From contig CM024168.1 of assembly GCA_013433145.1 (NCBI GenBank), positions 8,936,184 through 9,000,183 on the forward strand: a stretch of 64,000 nucleotides of DNA, in the 5' to 3' direction. The notes under the pieces were generated by a model. That model saw only the letters and a list, made by a program, of their open reading frames with translations. It was not told the DNA's origin and made no database searches. Each line of letters starts with the position of its first letter. The first letter of the stretch is position 1. The stretch is from Ascaris suum (Eukaryota > Nematoda > Chromadorea > Rhabditida > Ascarididae). Below are positions 43,901 to 55,779 of this stretch, in pieces. Position numbers and translations under genes: made by a program.

Positions 43901-46900
43901 TTCATAGACGTTCTTAGGAACTTAGCATGAAGTAAATAAGCACTTCTTTTGCTAAAAATAATGGAACCCAACGTTTCTATGGAATGTCGGAAAGCGAAAG
44001 AGGTTGAAACTCCATGTGCTAATCCACTAATCAACAATTGTATCAAATCATAAAACTGTCAATGTATTTGTATAAGTGAAATTAGGGTTAGCGAAATTTG
44101 AAACTGTGTCCACTTGAAAACAATAATTAAGCGTTGGTGGACAAGAATGTACGAAGAGTTGATTCTTGACGATTGCAGAGGTTACAGCTTTTTATACCAT
44201 TTGCTACTGTAAATAAACTTTAACGATATTCTTAGTGAATAGATGCGCTTTTAAATGAACGAATCTTATTAGCCTGTGCGCATTATTCGTTTGCCTTTTC
44301 TTGACTCTCGATTAACCTGACAGCGCGATAATTGTTCACTATTCATAGCCGGAAATGAAGAGGTGAAAATCACAAAGTCAGCGCTGTTGCTTAAAATAAC
44401 CAGCACTGATTCATCAGATAAGCGAGAAATTATTTGCCGAATATCTCACGATAATTTATGATAAAAGTCATTTAACAATGCTAATACGTGACACTCAAGT
44501 TCTCAATGCTCCACTAGCATATATTCGCTGTTGCATTTGCCCAGAATGAGAAGGGAGGGAGGAGGAAGAGAAGAACCTTTTAGACTGCCACTTACAAGCA
44601 CACTAAACAATACTGTCGCGAAATCGAAGAGACCGTCTTCGATGATGAATCGCTCGGACTTCCGTGCCGATTAGGCGCCGCTAAATCAAGATATTCGTCT
44701 CCGATAGTGATGTATGAGAAAATAGCTATGACTTTTGAGGGCTACATAAACAGCACTCAAAACGCTAAGGCATTCATTCATGCATTCATTCATTGATTCT
44801 TGCACCTATTCTCTCGCGTAGTTTGGACGACTGTGTCATTTTCTTCTTCTGTATTTGTATTCAAGCCGTCGTCATCACCTTTCCCTTTACAATCACCATT
44901 AAGCAGTAAGATAGCATTGTTTTAGTGTCATTTCACCGACAAGTATAAATAATGACCACTTCAATACAGATCGCATTCATAACAATAGTTTTCGATAATA
45001 TTCAAAGAGAGCGAATGGAAATTAATCAGAAAATCACCTGATTGAGGTATGTTGGCGCAAAAACAATGACCATTTGAATGCTGCACATATTACCAATCGC
45101 AGCAATCCAAACAGCCCATGCGGAAAGCGATGTGTATATACGACGTAAAGGTAACTGCAAATCCGAAGTTACATTTCAACGTCTAGCTACTATTTCATGC
45201 AAATCCATCAAACGTCAACTGCTACTAACTTAGACCATAATAAATATATTGCACTCGCCCAGTTCATGTAAAAGCGATCATTTGAAGATGCTGGAAGATA
45301 TCAAATTATTGAGCAAAGTTTATCGCACAACCCTGGCTTTTTCGGTGCTGTCCAAAGGTTCACATCAGCCATCAATGAGATCTCGAACTAAACTTTTTTT
45401 CTTTTTTACCTAAAACCTCAGCCTCTTTAAATACTATGAACACATAAGCACAACAGACAGATTTCATGCACGATTAATGAATAAGCTGACGTGGAGGAGG
45501 AAGAAGAAGCGGAGAGGAAAACGAGTAAAAAGAGATGCGGCTTGCATATGCTCCATCGAACAGTTTTCTTAGCGTCTTTTTGTTTGTTTGTTTTTTGCCT
45601 ACAAATGCTCATATCTTGAGAGAATCTTCTGTGCAGATCATTTGAAAATGAGGAAATTTCTGTGCATTCAGTGCTTTTTCCACGGAAAGTCAATTTCATT
45701 TGATCACATAAACATCAAAGGCAAGAATAAAACCTTTACGATTATTCCTTCAATAAAACACGTCTAGATCCCAGCAAAGATTTCAGATGCTAATGGTATA
45801 TCGCCTAGTTCACATGCTCCTGAATGAGAAATTCACACGAGAGAGGCGATTTAAACATTCGAGATTTGGCCTCCGAAACAAATTACGGGACACCCAAAGT
45901 TCATAATCTCGAACGCCAACAATAATGAGCATAATCATAGCAGTTTTCAGAAAGCTGTTCTACATTTCTATAAAAATTAGCAAGTCACTCAGAATGGGCA
46001 GAAACCACCGAAGGCATCCAGGGTCTTGCTCCATTTCCAGCGTGATTTTTTTAAGTTTGTGAAATTTGTTATCCTTACTATGTTTCCTTAGAGCTCGATT
46101 GGAAAGTACTTCTTGGAAAGCTCGAGCTCACAACCGGTCTCGTCCAAGTGGAACATAAGTTGAGGAGGAAGAATGGGAAAGTTTGTTCATTTGTGACTCT
46201 GACCAGTGCTCTTTGACGGAAAGAAGGTTCCTCTATTAGAAACGGGGAACTTGAGGTGTTGAACCTCCATTCTTTCGCACAAAAGCTAATTCAATCAGAT
46301 ACTTCACATTGTAGATAGAATTTTATCAGAAGGTGCAAGCAACTGCTGCTGCTTTCCACTTTCCAACAAATGCAACTCAACCCTGTCATTGTTAGCGTTT
46401 TCCTTTGAACTGCACAGCTTGCCATCCTGAATGACCGCCAATTCCTTTGCGGATACATGTTTGCTGCCCGATGGGGAATCCCTAAAAACCTCTATGTTCA
46501 AGACAGCCGACAAATGTTTTAAACCTTGCTGAAGGCAAAAGAAACATTTTTTCCAATCTTCCTCAAACAAGAGAAACTATTTCCACCAGATAAATGTGCG
46601 GCATTTTTAAGCCCGACGAGATGGGAGATGGGTGTAGAGGATTTCAAGTTGCCAGCTTCTGTGTTTCTTTTCTGTGATTATATCAGACCGCAATTCGCTG
46701 TGAATAACTTGAAACAGCTAGCTTTTTTTCCTGCAGACAACTAAGATTTACTGAAATATGCGCTCCATTTCCTTTTCGCCCTCTTGGTTTTCTACGAACG
46801 AGCTTCCGTTTCACTCAGAGTTTCTCAGACCCCCTTTCTTTTGCTTTTCTGAATTTGCATACGCAGCATTCACCATAACAAGGTTATGCTTGCACTCCTT

Positions 46901-49900
46901 AATCGATAATTTCAACTTCCGAAACACTGATTGACAGTTACGAAGCTTGACGCATCAAATTTACATGACAGATGACTTTCTGTCATAGCTTCCCAGTTGG
47001 TTCGCCGATTGCGGAAATGAGTTATGGTCGATTTAGCAGGCGATTTTAGTGATGTTTGAAAGTCGCACGAAACTCTAAGCTTGGAGGTTTTCAACGATGG
47101 AATAAAAAAGAGGAAATAGTTTCGTTTCATAGAGAAACTTGCTTTAAAGCGATTTTCCCAACGATGGGCAAAATTTTGGGAAGTTTGGTTGCTTTCTACA
47201 TCGACTGATTTTAGTTCTTTTTTTCTGTGGTTACGTCGACTTTTCCCAAATTCACACCTCATTTTTCCAATAAAAAACAAATATCACATCGCCGCCGAAG
47301 CGTGAATGTTTCGCATTCGATGACAAAAACCACAAAGTAACTTTACAACAAAACCTGCACGGTGATTTTCCGTTTATTTATTAGGTGTCGTGGGAGAAAG
47401 TAATTCGTTTTCATAAAAAGACGCACGTTAATCATCGAGGAATTCGAAGGTGAAATACCACTAGAATTGTTATCGGCTTTTTGCATCTATGACGAGAAGG
47501 TGTCAACGTGTCACTCCATTGTTTCAGCTGATGCTTAGGCCATAAAAAGAAGAAAAGTGTTCAATTTCCACACTAACTCGCGACAAGATTTAGTTGTTTT
47601 TCAAATTTCAAGTTCTCTATGACCAACAATTCAAATAGTAAGATCGCCTCTTGAAATCAACCAAATGAGTAACGCATATAAGTGAACAATCGGTTGGGCT
47701 GCATTTCGGTCCACTCGCAAAAGAACGACTATTCAAGGGGACTTCCATGAGCGGTCGAATCAGTTAAAATATGGACGTTTTATTTCGCATGCCTTATCAT
47801 TTGTTGTTAATTTATGTTTTGTTGAATATATACGATAAATCGATACTAGTTAGGGTGAACTGGTTGATTATTTTGAAGTATATCAGAGTGAAGTGTATAT
47901 AATGAGCGCATTGATAAATTGCAGAGCGTTTAGTGACAAACCTATAAAGCGTCCACCACAACGTGATCAGCATAAATGTAATTCCGCCATGTGCATAGAA
48001 CACAGATGGCCAACCAGCTGGTGAAACGCATAAAATTCCTGACAATGGCATCGCTATCACTGGGCCAAGCTGCAATTTTCATTTTTCAACTTACACAAGC
48101 ACTCAAGCGAAAACGCTGAACGCCACTTTAGCTGTAAAGAGCTATATTCACTCATGGCACCCTGCAAAAGATCTGCAAAATCGTCTTATTTCTCTTCCTT
48201 CGGTTAATTCGACTTGTGGATGGTGGACGGTGGATGATTCAGAATTACGCTGATGGATGCGCGTAGAAGTAAACGCACCCCAGACAAAAGTTGATGGATA
48301 AAAGTGGGCATCAAGGAAACGATCGTAACTGCCACATTCATTTCTTACCTGCTATAAACGTTTTTATCGTTCATTAAGAAACCATCAAGTTTTACCTAAA
48401 CGCGCATTGGCGTTTGCTATGCGAATGAAATTTTGAAATCGAAACACTTCTTTACGGAGGTAAACGGAGGTTAATATTACAATGAAATTTTAATACCAGT
48501 AGGTTGGCTTATCGTTGCAGACATCCGCGAAGTGATTAAGTTGTGAAAAAAGATTACAAATGGTTCCTTCTAAGCAGAAGGTAGGTATTATAATAAGAGG
48601 AAGACATTGTAGTGATTTCAGTAGGAAGAGGTATTTCAGTAAAATAAAGAGTAAACCGTCGTTTGTTCCAACATTTAGTCTATAAAGACAATGATGAAGA
48701 AACTTCACTCTGATGTGATGACACAGAAATTACCTAACTGCATAATTTCCTCAAAGGTTGAGCGCATCATTACCGTGGTGCAAGCAAATAAATGTATCAA
48801 ATAAGCTGACGTTACCTGTATGCGCTTTTTACCATCTGCTCCACCTTACCAAGCAACTTTATACCTCACCGAAAAAGTACTAAAGCATAGAGAACACTGC
48901 TTTCGCGCTTTAATCACTAATCTAAAGAGTAAAGTCGAAATGTTTTCTATCCAACGGAAATGAAAACTTCCCCATCACCTGAATAAAACTTGTCAGTGCG
49001 CCGCTAAAAAGTCCGTTCTCGCCGAGTGAAGCCCATGTAGATGTGACCGAACCAATCACTGGCATACAAGCAGCATATCCAACACCTTAATGGTCAACTG
49101 GCTTTTACCCATAAAATTCTCTGGCAATTTATTGAAACGACAAATGGGAAGAAGATAAAATAAATTCAGCTGAAAGTACAACATAAAGTGGAAACAATAT
49201 GCGAAGTGGTAAATTTTGATACATTATAAACAACGACTCAAAAACAAGGTGTGAGAATTTTCTGCTGCGGAGTTGAATTATTTTCTTCGGCTAATGAGCC
49301 CATATTTTTGTGAGCATCCACCTGAATAAACATGGAGGCTTGTAAACTTTTAAAGATTAGCGAAGCCGACTTATTCAGCAATAAAGTATGAGGTATTTTG
49401 GTGCGCTCTCCAGACAGAATTAGTAAAATTTGGTAATCCATAGAGGGAATGCTATATTTCGGCCGAGAAATTCACTCAATTTTTTCATTGAATATGCAAT
49501 TTTTTGAACCGACATAAAGTTCAATAAATTTTTCACTGAATATGTAATTTATAGCTGAAATAATTTTCTCATTGAATATGTGACTGAAACACTCAGCTGA
49601 CATAAACTTCAGTGAATACGCACATTTGTTGGTTCATGAATGACTCCCTACCTTGCAGCATTCTCATGAATATCAATGGAACAATGCCGAGTGAAGCTGC
49701 AAGTGGGCAAAATGCAGTCGCTGTGGCCGCCATCACACCGACCGTTGTAAACGAATTTCTGAAAATCACTGCTGAATTAATACAGCGTATCGATTTGTCG
49801 CGAAAAAATATATTAATTGCAACCGACAATATAAGTGAAAAATTCTGTTAGTGTGAGTCAATTTTAAGACATTAGCCAAGTTAGAAAAGCCTTGAGACTA

Positions 49901-52900
49901 GACATTTAGTCCACAATGCAGGAACTTATTTCGACGCAACACCTATAGAGAATTCTGATACTTTGAAGAGACGAACTTGCTGACATCATTTGCAATAATA
50001 TTTAATCATAGCACTTAATAAGATAGTGATTTTTGATTCAGAGAGAGAGGAGGGGAGAGAGAGGGAGGAAGGAGAGAGATTTACGAAAACGATCGAGCAG
50101 TTTTGAGGGATTTTGCATTTTTGTGCTAAGTGTATCGCTGGATTTTTATTCACAGCCATTTCAAACCAGTCGTTGCAGATATTTTAGCTACAGCCAAAAT
50201 GCAGAATTACCTGCATCTGACCTCAAGCAAAGTTTTGGCCTTAAGGCTGGTCGTAGTAATCAAAGAGTTTATACGAAACAAGCACAAATCTTCAACAAAA
50301 TGTATCGGTTAGTTGTCAAAGTTGATAGGTGAATGAGCAAGTAAAGTTAACTACTCGTAATTTGAGTATGCAGTTACTATTTTATTCTTTAAGACGTTCA
50401 AAATTTATAGCCGGAAATTAAAAAATCAACAAGCTACAAACCTGCACCCGTAGCGATGAATACCTGCACTGATGGGGAATATAGCAATTAGAGCACCAAT
50501 AGCGATTGCAGCGAAAAGAATCGAACGTTCCTGAGCACTGTACTCGTGGTCGGCACGCTTTACGATCACACGCCTCCTTAGACTCACTACACCATCCCAT
50601 GTTACGTTCCTTAGCTCGAGATCCTGCAGCTCAATCACTCCTTCAACTTTAACGACATATAGCTTGTAGATCACTTATCTCAGCAACAGTAGTCTGATGG
50701 AATGCAGTTTTCAACAGAAAGCCCTCGAGCAAAAGTTGCGTTGCCCTCTAAAACATCACGTGAACAGAAGATTTCGGACCTTTAGAACCAGGAACGCTCA
50801 ATAGAGCTCCTTAGAAAGAGAAATCTTCCTAATGCAGTTCTCTCTGAAATTAAGGTCTCCTCCAGCCAGGCCGAGTCTACAAGCAAATCAACACTCCTCG
50901 AACGCCTGTTCGACCAGACATGTTATGCTAAAAAGGCAGACACTCCGCAAGGAGCCTTTAAGCTATGCGTTTAAAAGCGTCAAACCTGCATAGAAACAAG
51001 ATGTGACAGATCCTCTATTATCGCCTCATCAAATACAACTACAACATCAGAGTGTTCTCAAAACGCCAAATTAAAACAAAAAGTTCTCAAAAAATTCAAC
51101 TCCTCCTGCGCCTCAGTTCTTCTGATTAGATAGAGACTTCCTAGCAATGTAAGGCCCTGCTCAAGGACCCTCAAGAAGAGATGTGTCATAGTTAATGATG
51201 ATACAAACACGACTTTCAATATCGCGATCAGTGCTCACCTCTGGCTTGGTATTCATCCATTTCGAGACCTTTTTGCCTTGAGCATCCATTAATTCGTTGG
51301 TCGCTTCTGCCACTCCAATAATGTGCTCCTTCGCTCTTGCCATTAGTTTAGGGTCAATAGCAGTGAAATTAAAGCCTAAAGGTAGGCAGTAAATGAAGAA
51401 CTACGAATAAATAAAGAAGTACGAATAGCTACAATTCCAGCATTAGCGAATGGAAGTGCTCCTATTATTCCCAACGCCAAAGACATTAGGCCAACAGCAG
51501 ACCGAGACGCCGATTTAGACTAGCGTACAGCAAATTCTTCCCTTTCTCCACTATATTTCCATACAAATTATTCTGTGAGAAGAAGTGAGAAACGAAAGCC
51601 AAAAAATGGCTTAAGGTCTTTTTCTTCTTGCGGACTTTTCCGCTTCTGATGCGATTTTACTCAATAATCTGCTTTCATGATTTTTAATTAAAGTATAACT
51701 TTCTATGCCTAAAGTATATTCACTTACTGTTTATTGTTTAAGTATGTTGTTGATACATTAATTTGTGTCAAGCAAAAAAAATTGAAATAAAATGCGATGG
51801 ACGTGGACACTCAATGGCCGATGAGAGATTATTGTTCAAATTCTCAAAGATTGATTGCATTCGAAAACATATTAAAAGGGCAATTAGTACAACGAAAGGA
51901 TGGTGAACATAAAGGTGAAAGGAAAAACCGTTTCGAATTTGCTCAATGTCAACGTTGAGTAGATCGACTTGTTCGACAACTTTCTCAGTGCCATTCTTGC
52001 CAAGCTCCATCGCCACCTACAAATAAAACACCTTCTACTTCTCAAGAGAAATACATTCATTTCTAGGAATATACTTCATTCTATCGAGGCCGTTTTCGCT
52101 AGAGAAAGGCTGTTCCGCTGCCTCTCCTTCTCCCTTTCGAAAAACTCTCTTAATCGCCTAGATTTCAAACAACTTTCTAGAAATATGGCACGATGCAAAT
52201 ATTCCCCTTCTGTGAAAAACATGAAGTTGATGGAACTTTCGAGAACTACAAATAAACGAAGTTTGCTTAAACTGCTGGTACTTCTTTACACGCGAGGGGA
52301 TTCCTGTTCAAATTATTTTTTTATTTATGTGTAACGCATGTTAGTCTGAAACTCTTAGTAATTGCCCTCATTGCACCCGTTTTCTGAACGCTCCTCACAG
52401 AAAAACTAAGAAATAGTTTTCGAAATTTCTTCGCTTAAATCAATTTTTCTTGAGGCTTGTATTATGTGACTTTAATAAGCTCCTTTTTAAAAACATTTAT
52501 GTCAGTGGCGTTGAAAAGAAGGGGCAATAAGATGAAATATTGCGTAACCATTTTTATTATTCTCAAGAATAACTCTGGGTGGTTTTCAGCGAGCTTAAAA
52601 GATGTCTTATTGAATCCTGGAGTGAAGTCGAACATGCTCGGGAACTTGAACTTCAGCGGGGACAGTTCCGCAATTGCATCTCTGGCAACACCATCGGTAA
52701 ACGATTCACCGGATTGGATGCTCTGGAAAACATCTGAAATGCATATTCGTTACCCAGGACAGATGGGTGAAATAAAACGAAGACCAAAAAAGAGAGGAGG
52801 AGGATCATAGATCCAACACTTGCTTCTTGACCTTTTGGATGCAGGTTTTTACCCATAAAAACGCAGATCCATACCCTTCCACATGATACCTTCAACAGTG

Positions 52901-54523
52901 GCAGATCGGTAAACATGTTCGAGCGTAAACACACTGGAACTACGTTAGGGAGGAGAAGGACACTTGTGCAACACGTCAAATCTTACAGAGTAGTACAGAA
53001 CAGTATGCTTGAGGAGTGCAATGAAGCACTTTAATTTCCTTTCCCCTCCAACCATTTTCGTGAAGACAGCCGAGGTGAAAATGCTTGAAACGTGTATGTC
53101 GCCACGTTCACCCTCATACCTCTATATTCGCCATTTTATACGTCAGACAAAACATTTCAAGATGCGGTGGAATGGCTTTTGTTTGATGAGTGTCATCCAT
53201 AGCGGATATGCAGGATAAGTTAAACAAATGAGATAATGGAATAGCAACACGGAAGAACTTTAAGATATGGCCTTTCTCCATTTGAGGTGAGATCGTTCAC
53301 AAGTTACTGGTTAGCGCCCTTTGATGAACAAATCCATTTTGTAGTTGCAAGTTTGCAAAATGAAACAATAATTTGGGTTGCATTTGCGTTTTACACTCGA
53401 AAAATTCTAAAGCGAAACCTTATAGCCGCACCTTCAAAAATTTCTTTCTAATGCATTGATTTCGTTTTGACGCACAAAACTTTTACACCCGTAAACATAT
53501 CAGCATTGACGATTCATAGAACATTCAATGTGCGGTTTTGTTTTATTCGTTAAAGTCATAGAAAACAATGTCTTTTTTCTCTATCACTTTTAGATGTTTT
53601 CCGCTTCGTCGGTTTCGAATGTCCGATATTAACAAATCGCGGAAATATTATCTGAGTACAGAAGAAAGACTGCCCTCAATCAGATTTGGCATGAACACCG
53701 AACATATTCTTTTCCCACCTCTGTCACCTCTATGTTTCTGTCCTGTCAATGATGGCTGGATAGTTGCTCTCTTAGCTGGCACTAACTTAGGAAATAAGCG
53801 CATTTCTTTCTTTTCCTCTATCACTTATTGTTTTCCTGTGAATATCGCCGCATTTTTATTCACCGAAATTCTTGCGCATTTTCCCTCTTTAAAAAATGAT
53901 TCAGTCGTTCCACTGAATGATTTTTTATTAGAATATTTTAAAAAACACTCTCCACAATCAAGTTAGATATTATTTCAATATCAAAGGTATTCACTCATCA
54001 AAAACCTGCCCGTATGGGAATAATTTTCGGAACGTTGGAATTACGATCTTTCTGGATGAATGCCAAATCGGTTCAGTTAGCAATTTTTGAGAATATCAGT
54101 TGTGCTGATTTCCATAATGATTGGAAACATCGATGTTAATACAACCCCCCCCCCACCCCCCAAAAAACATTTGTATTAAAAAGCTTTTGAAAATAGCGAT
54201 CGAATATTTATAACAAGAGGCATACTCTCACAGGCCATCTGCATGATGCACCACTTTTGCAGAAGGAAAACGAATAAAACTTCCCGAAAAATAATATAGT
54301 CTCGGCGCTGCACTGAATCTTCTTCAAATAAAAAATGCCACCAAGAGCGTCAAATGGAAATAACGCACTCACCGTATCCGAATTTGATGCTCTGATCTTC
54401 GTATGCAAATTGATTTTCCGTCATACATAAGATGCAGAAGTTTAACGTCAGTATATTGGCCATCATCATCGAAAGACATGCGCTTGCAAGTAGCAAAATT
54501 ATCAGTCGGAATTTATGTGCCAT
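40747..54523 (-). CDS. SLC17-type MFS anion transporter with an expanded first luminal loop
   Basis: Thirteen exons, all phase-consistent, sum to 1875 bases: 624 residues and stop TGA. The protein has the MFS plan. TM1 is residues 6-33 (KFRLIILLLASACLSMMMAN). A luminal loop of about 180 residues follows. TM2 (SILFAAIAIGALIAIF) is next, then TM3-TM4 with the family motif Arg280-x-x-Gln283-Gly284. The centre has GLFSGALTSFIQLGPVIAMP; the cytoplasmic loop starts RDSPSG; then WAVWIAAIGNM, APTYLNQVLGF and LPTLLQFVVKI. The second half ends with FNTGGFFKSCTLIGRQYSH and a last helix near TPNGSASEWRRVFFLHA. SLC17 members (sialin, vesicular glutamate and nucleotide transporters, Na/phosphate transporters) move organic anions or phosphate; the substrate here is not readable. 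Usual length is about 460-590 residues. The extra length is in loop 1, with sequons NKT, NGT, NFT and NVT. The frame is open 11 codons upstream of the chosen Met (to a tttcag at 54557), so a further 5' exon is possible. Confidence 0.93.
40990..42845 (-). other. Last intron of the transporter gene
   Basis: 1.86 kb with C/T-rich runs near 41060-41100. A + frame at 42134-42487 (117 residues, several cysteines) is open but has no signal peptide, no recognised family and lies antisense in the intron, so I do not call it a gene. Confidence 0.6.
42846..43049 (-). CDS. SLC17 transporter: exon with TM9-TM10 and FNTGGFFKS
   Basis: 68 codons, phase 0 on both sides (acceptor gtctag, donor CAG|gtaggt). 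GFNTGGFFKSCTLIGRQYSH is highly conserved in SLC17 proteins. Confidence 0.95.
43689..43814 (-). CDS. SLC17 transporter: exon after TM7
   Basis: 42 codons, phase 0 on both sides (acceptor attgcag, donor AAA|gttcgt). Reads VLGFQLINAGFAAALPTLLQ then the MFS loop GMSSDKIAFLGETAK. Confidence 0.94.
45038..45154 (-). CDS. SLC17 transporter: TM7 exon
   Basis: 39 codons, phase 0 on both sides (acceptor tttgcag, donor CAG|gtgatt). Reads SLSAWAVWIAAIGNM to APTYLNQ. Confidence 0.94.
46382..46481 (-). CDS. SLC17 transporter: central cytoplasmic loop exon
   Basis: 100 bases; the first base completes Arg from AG|G. Reads DSPSGSKHVSAKELAVIQDG and a hydrophilic stretch to NNDR. The acceptor tttttag was chosen because it restores the phase and the YRDSP motif. 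The donor GACAGG|gttgag is the least certain boundary. Confidence 0.82.
47942..48069 (-). CDS. SLC17 transporter: TM5-TM6 exon
   Basis: 42 codons plus two bases (donor AG|gtttgt; acceptor attgcag). Starts LGPVIAMPLSGILC and passes AHGGITFMLITLWWTLY. Confidence 0.94.
48979..49085 (-). CDS. SLC17 transporter: exon after TM4
   Basis: The first two bases complete Gly of the RMLQG motif. Reads VGYAACMPVIGSVTSTWASL to SGALTSFIQ. The acceptor is attaag, a weak site; the donor is CAG|gtgatg. Confidence 0.93.
49480..49620. repeat. Diverged tandem repeat in a transporter intron
   Basis: Three or four imperfect units built around CATTGAATATG / CACTGAATATG / AGTGAATACG, with intervening ACATAAA…TTCA, spaced roughly 35-55 bases apart. 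Confidence 0.5.
49652..49758 (-). CDS. SLC17 transporter: TM3-TM4 exon with Arg-x-x-Gln-Gly
   Basis: One leading base completes Arg, then 35 codons and one trailing base. Reads NSFTTVGVMAATATAF, then LGIVPLIFMRMLQ. The acceptor is atttcag; the donor CAAG|gtaggg splits the Gly codon. Confidence 0.95.
50442..50623 (-). CDS. SLC17 transporter: end of loop 1 and TM2
   Basis: 60 codons plus two bases. Starts DLELRNVTWDGVV (sequon NVT), then ADHEYSAQERSILFAAIAIG and the TM2 end SAGIHRYGC. The acceptor gctgcag is plausible and in phase 0; the open frame continues upstream, so the start may differ. Confidence 0.88.
51239..51375 (-). CDS. SLC17 transporter: loop 1 exon C
   Basis: Two leading bases complete Gly, then 45 codons. 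Reads FNFTAIDPKLMARAKEHIIG to KKVSKWMNTKPE, hydrophilic with sequon NFT. The acceptor is acctttag; the donor GAG|gtgagc is a strong site. Confidence 0.85.
51929..52016 (-). CDS. SLC17 transporter: loop 1 exon B
   Basis: 29 codons plus one base. Reads VAMELGKNGTEKVVEQVDLL and NVDIEQIRN, with sequon NGT. The acceptor is tttgtag; the donor AACG|gttttt gives the phase 1 required by the next exon. Confidence 0.82.
52549..52733 (-). CDS. SLC17 transporter: loop 1 exon A
   Basis: Two leading bases complete Asp, then 61 codons. Reads VFQSIQSGESFTDGVARDAI, then FDFTPGFNKTSFKLAENHPE to RIIKM, with sequon NKT. The acceptor is atttcag; the donor ATG|gttacg. The phase fits the TM1 exon exactly. Confidence 0.88.
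52734..54372 (-). other. First recognised intron of the transporter gene
   Basis: 1.6 kb. The + frame at 53568-53966 is T/C-rich low complexity and not supported. A mixed poly-C run lies at 54145-54161. Confidence 0.6.
54145..54161. repeat. Poly-C run
   Basis: Ten C, one A, six C. It lies in an intron. Confidence 0.8.
54373..54523 (-). CDS. SLC17 transporter: first recognised exon (start and TM1)
   Basis: 50 codons plus one base (donor TACG|gtgagt, a strong site). Starts MAHKFRLIILLLASACLSMM and passes NILTLNFCILCM into the luminal loop. The ATG at 54521-54523 directly follows attcag, so the true start could instead lie in an upstream exon; the frame remains open (DGVSFLKRFIQ) back to a second acceptor-like cttttcag at 54557. 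Confidence 0.88.
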
Positions 54524-55400
54524 CTGAATGAATCTCTTTAGAAACGAAACGCCGTCCTGAAAAGTTCTTTCACGTTCATTTCAACAGCACTCCACTGTTG
54601 AGTTGTTCCTTGAAGAAGCAGCCTCATCGCACAGCTGCAGATTGGAGAAAAAAATTCAACTGTATAAAAATAAGGCGACATTCTTCGTTCGAAATTATAT
54701 TCCTGCGCTTTCTTCACAGTTTTCATAGAAACGAAAAATTCATTTGCAAATGCGTTTCGGTTCTTTTCACGCAGAACCTGGATGAATTCGGAACAATGTC
54801 TCAAAAGCAACGCCGACGCTTATAATATCGCACGTCTAAAGTGCTCTAAACAATAACGCAAGTTGCCATAGAAAAAATCATCATAGGATGAAAGAAAAAT
54901 TCGTATTTGAAGAGAAAGCGAAAGTCACTCCATTCGAATCGAATTCAACATTAATCACGCTACGAAAACTTTGAACGACATGCAAATACACTGATGTGTT
55001 AAACATGTAACACTGTTTTCTATTTTTCAATGGGTGGATTTTTCTTAACTTCGCTTTGTAGCTAAAGTTGTCTCATTTTATGGAATGAAAAGTTCAGAAT
55101 GTTTACATCGACTTTAGGAGTACAGTTAATCATTAATGGAGTTGAGGCAATCAGCCCAAAAAACAAAACCAACTCTCAAAGGACAAATGGCGATGACAAA
55201 CTTCGAAGGAGATTCTGAAGTACTGATTAGATTTGAAGAATCATGCGTTCGCCTGAGTAGAAAGCTTTTATGGCTTTTTCAGCGGAAAGCCCTCTCACAG
55301 TTGTGTCCACTCCTGTGTCCATGCTGTTTTCTAATCCCACAAAGCACGGTTTTACTAAGATCTTATATGCAGTTGCTTAATTATTCTGATGCACGCGCCT

Positions 55401-55476
55401 GAGAAAGAGAGATAGAGAGCAAGGAGATGAGAGAGAGAAGGAACGAGACGAATGGAGACACAGACAAAGAAGAAAC
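55401..55476. repeat. Purine-rich (GA) tract
   Basis: About 75 bases composed mainly of GAGA, GAAA and GGAGA on +. A similar 40-base tract lies at 50041-50079 inside a transporter intron. Confidence 0.7.
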
Positions 55477-55779
55477 CCACAGACATGCGAAACAACGCTT
55501 TCGCACGATGCGCGCAATGAGAATAAAGTTGAGATGGATTAAGGGGGTAAGTCGTGTGAATGACCGACTAATTGTTTCGTAAACGCTGAGGTCAAGTTTG
55601 TGAATTCATAGAAAAATATGAAGACGGAATTTCAACGTATTCAGCCGTTAAAAATGGTGATCGGTGAGAGTGGTTTCAAGAGCACAGACTTTTTTCCCGT
55701 TCTGGTCACTTCAACTGGTCACTCTTTTGAATGAGTGCGAATTGCGAATGTGAGAAATCGGAATGCGATAAGAACGAGT

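Noticed and set aside
46912..47280. 122-residue minus open frame inside a transporter intron
   Set aside because: It lies between two exons whose phases already join correctly. It carries no family motif, and including it would disrupt the conserved YRDSP junction.
51929..52016. Resemblance of MELGKNGTEKVV to the C-terminal region of malate dehydrogenases
   Set aside because: Only about ten residues are similar and no other dehydrogenase exon is nearby. Splice phases on both sides fit the transporter loop exactly.
53568..53966. 132-residue plus open frame antisense to the transporter
   Set aside because: T/C-rich low-complexity composition (Phe/Ser/Leu-rich) typical of chance frames.
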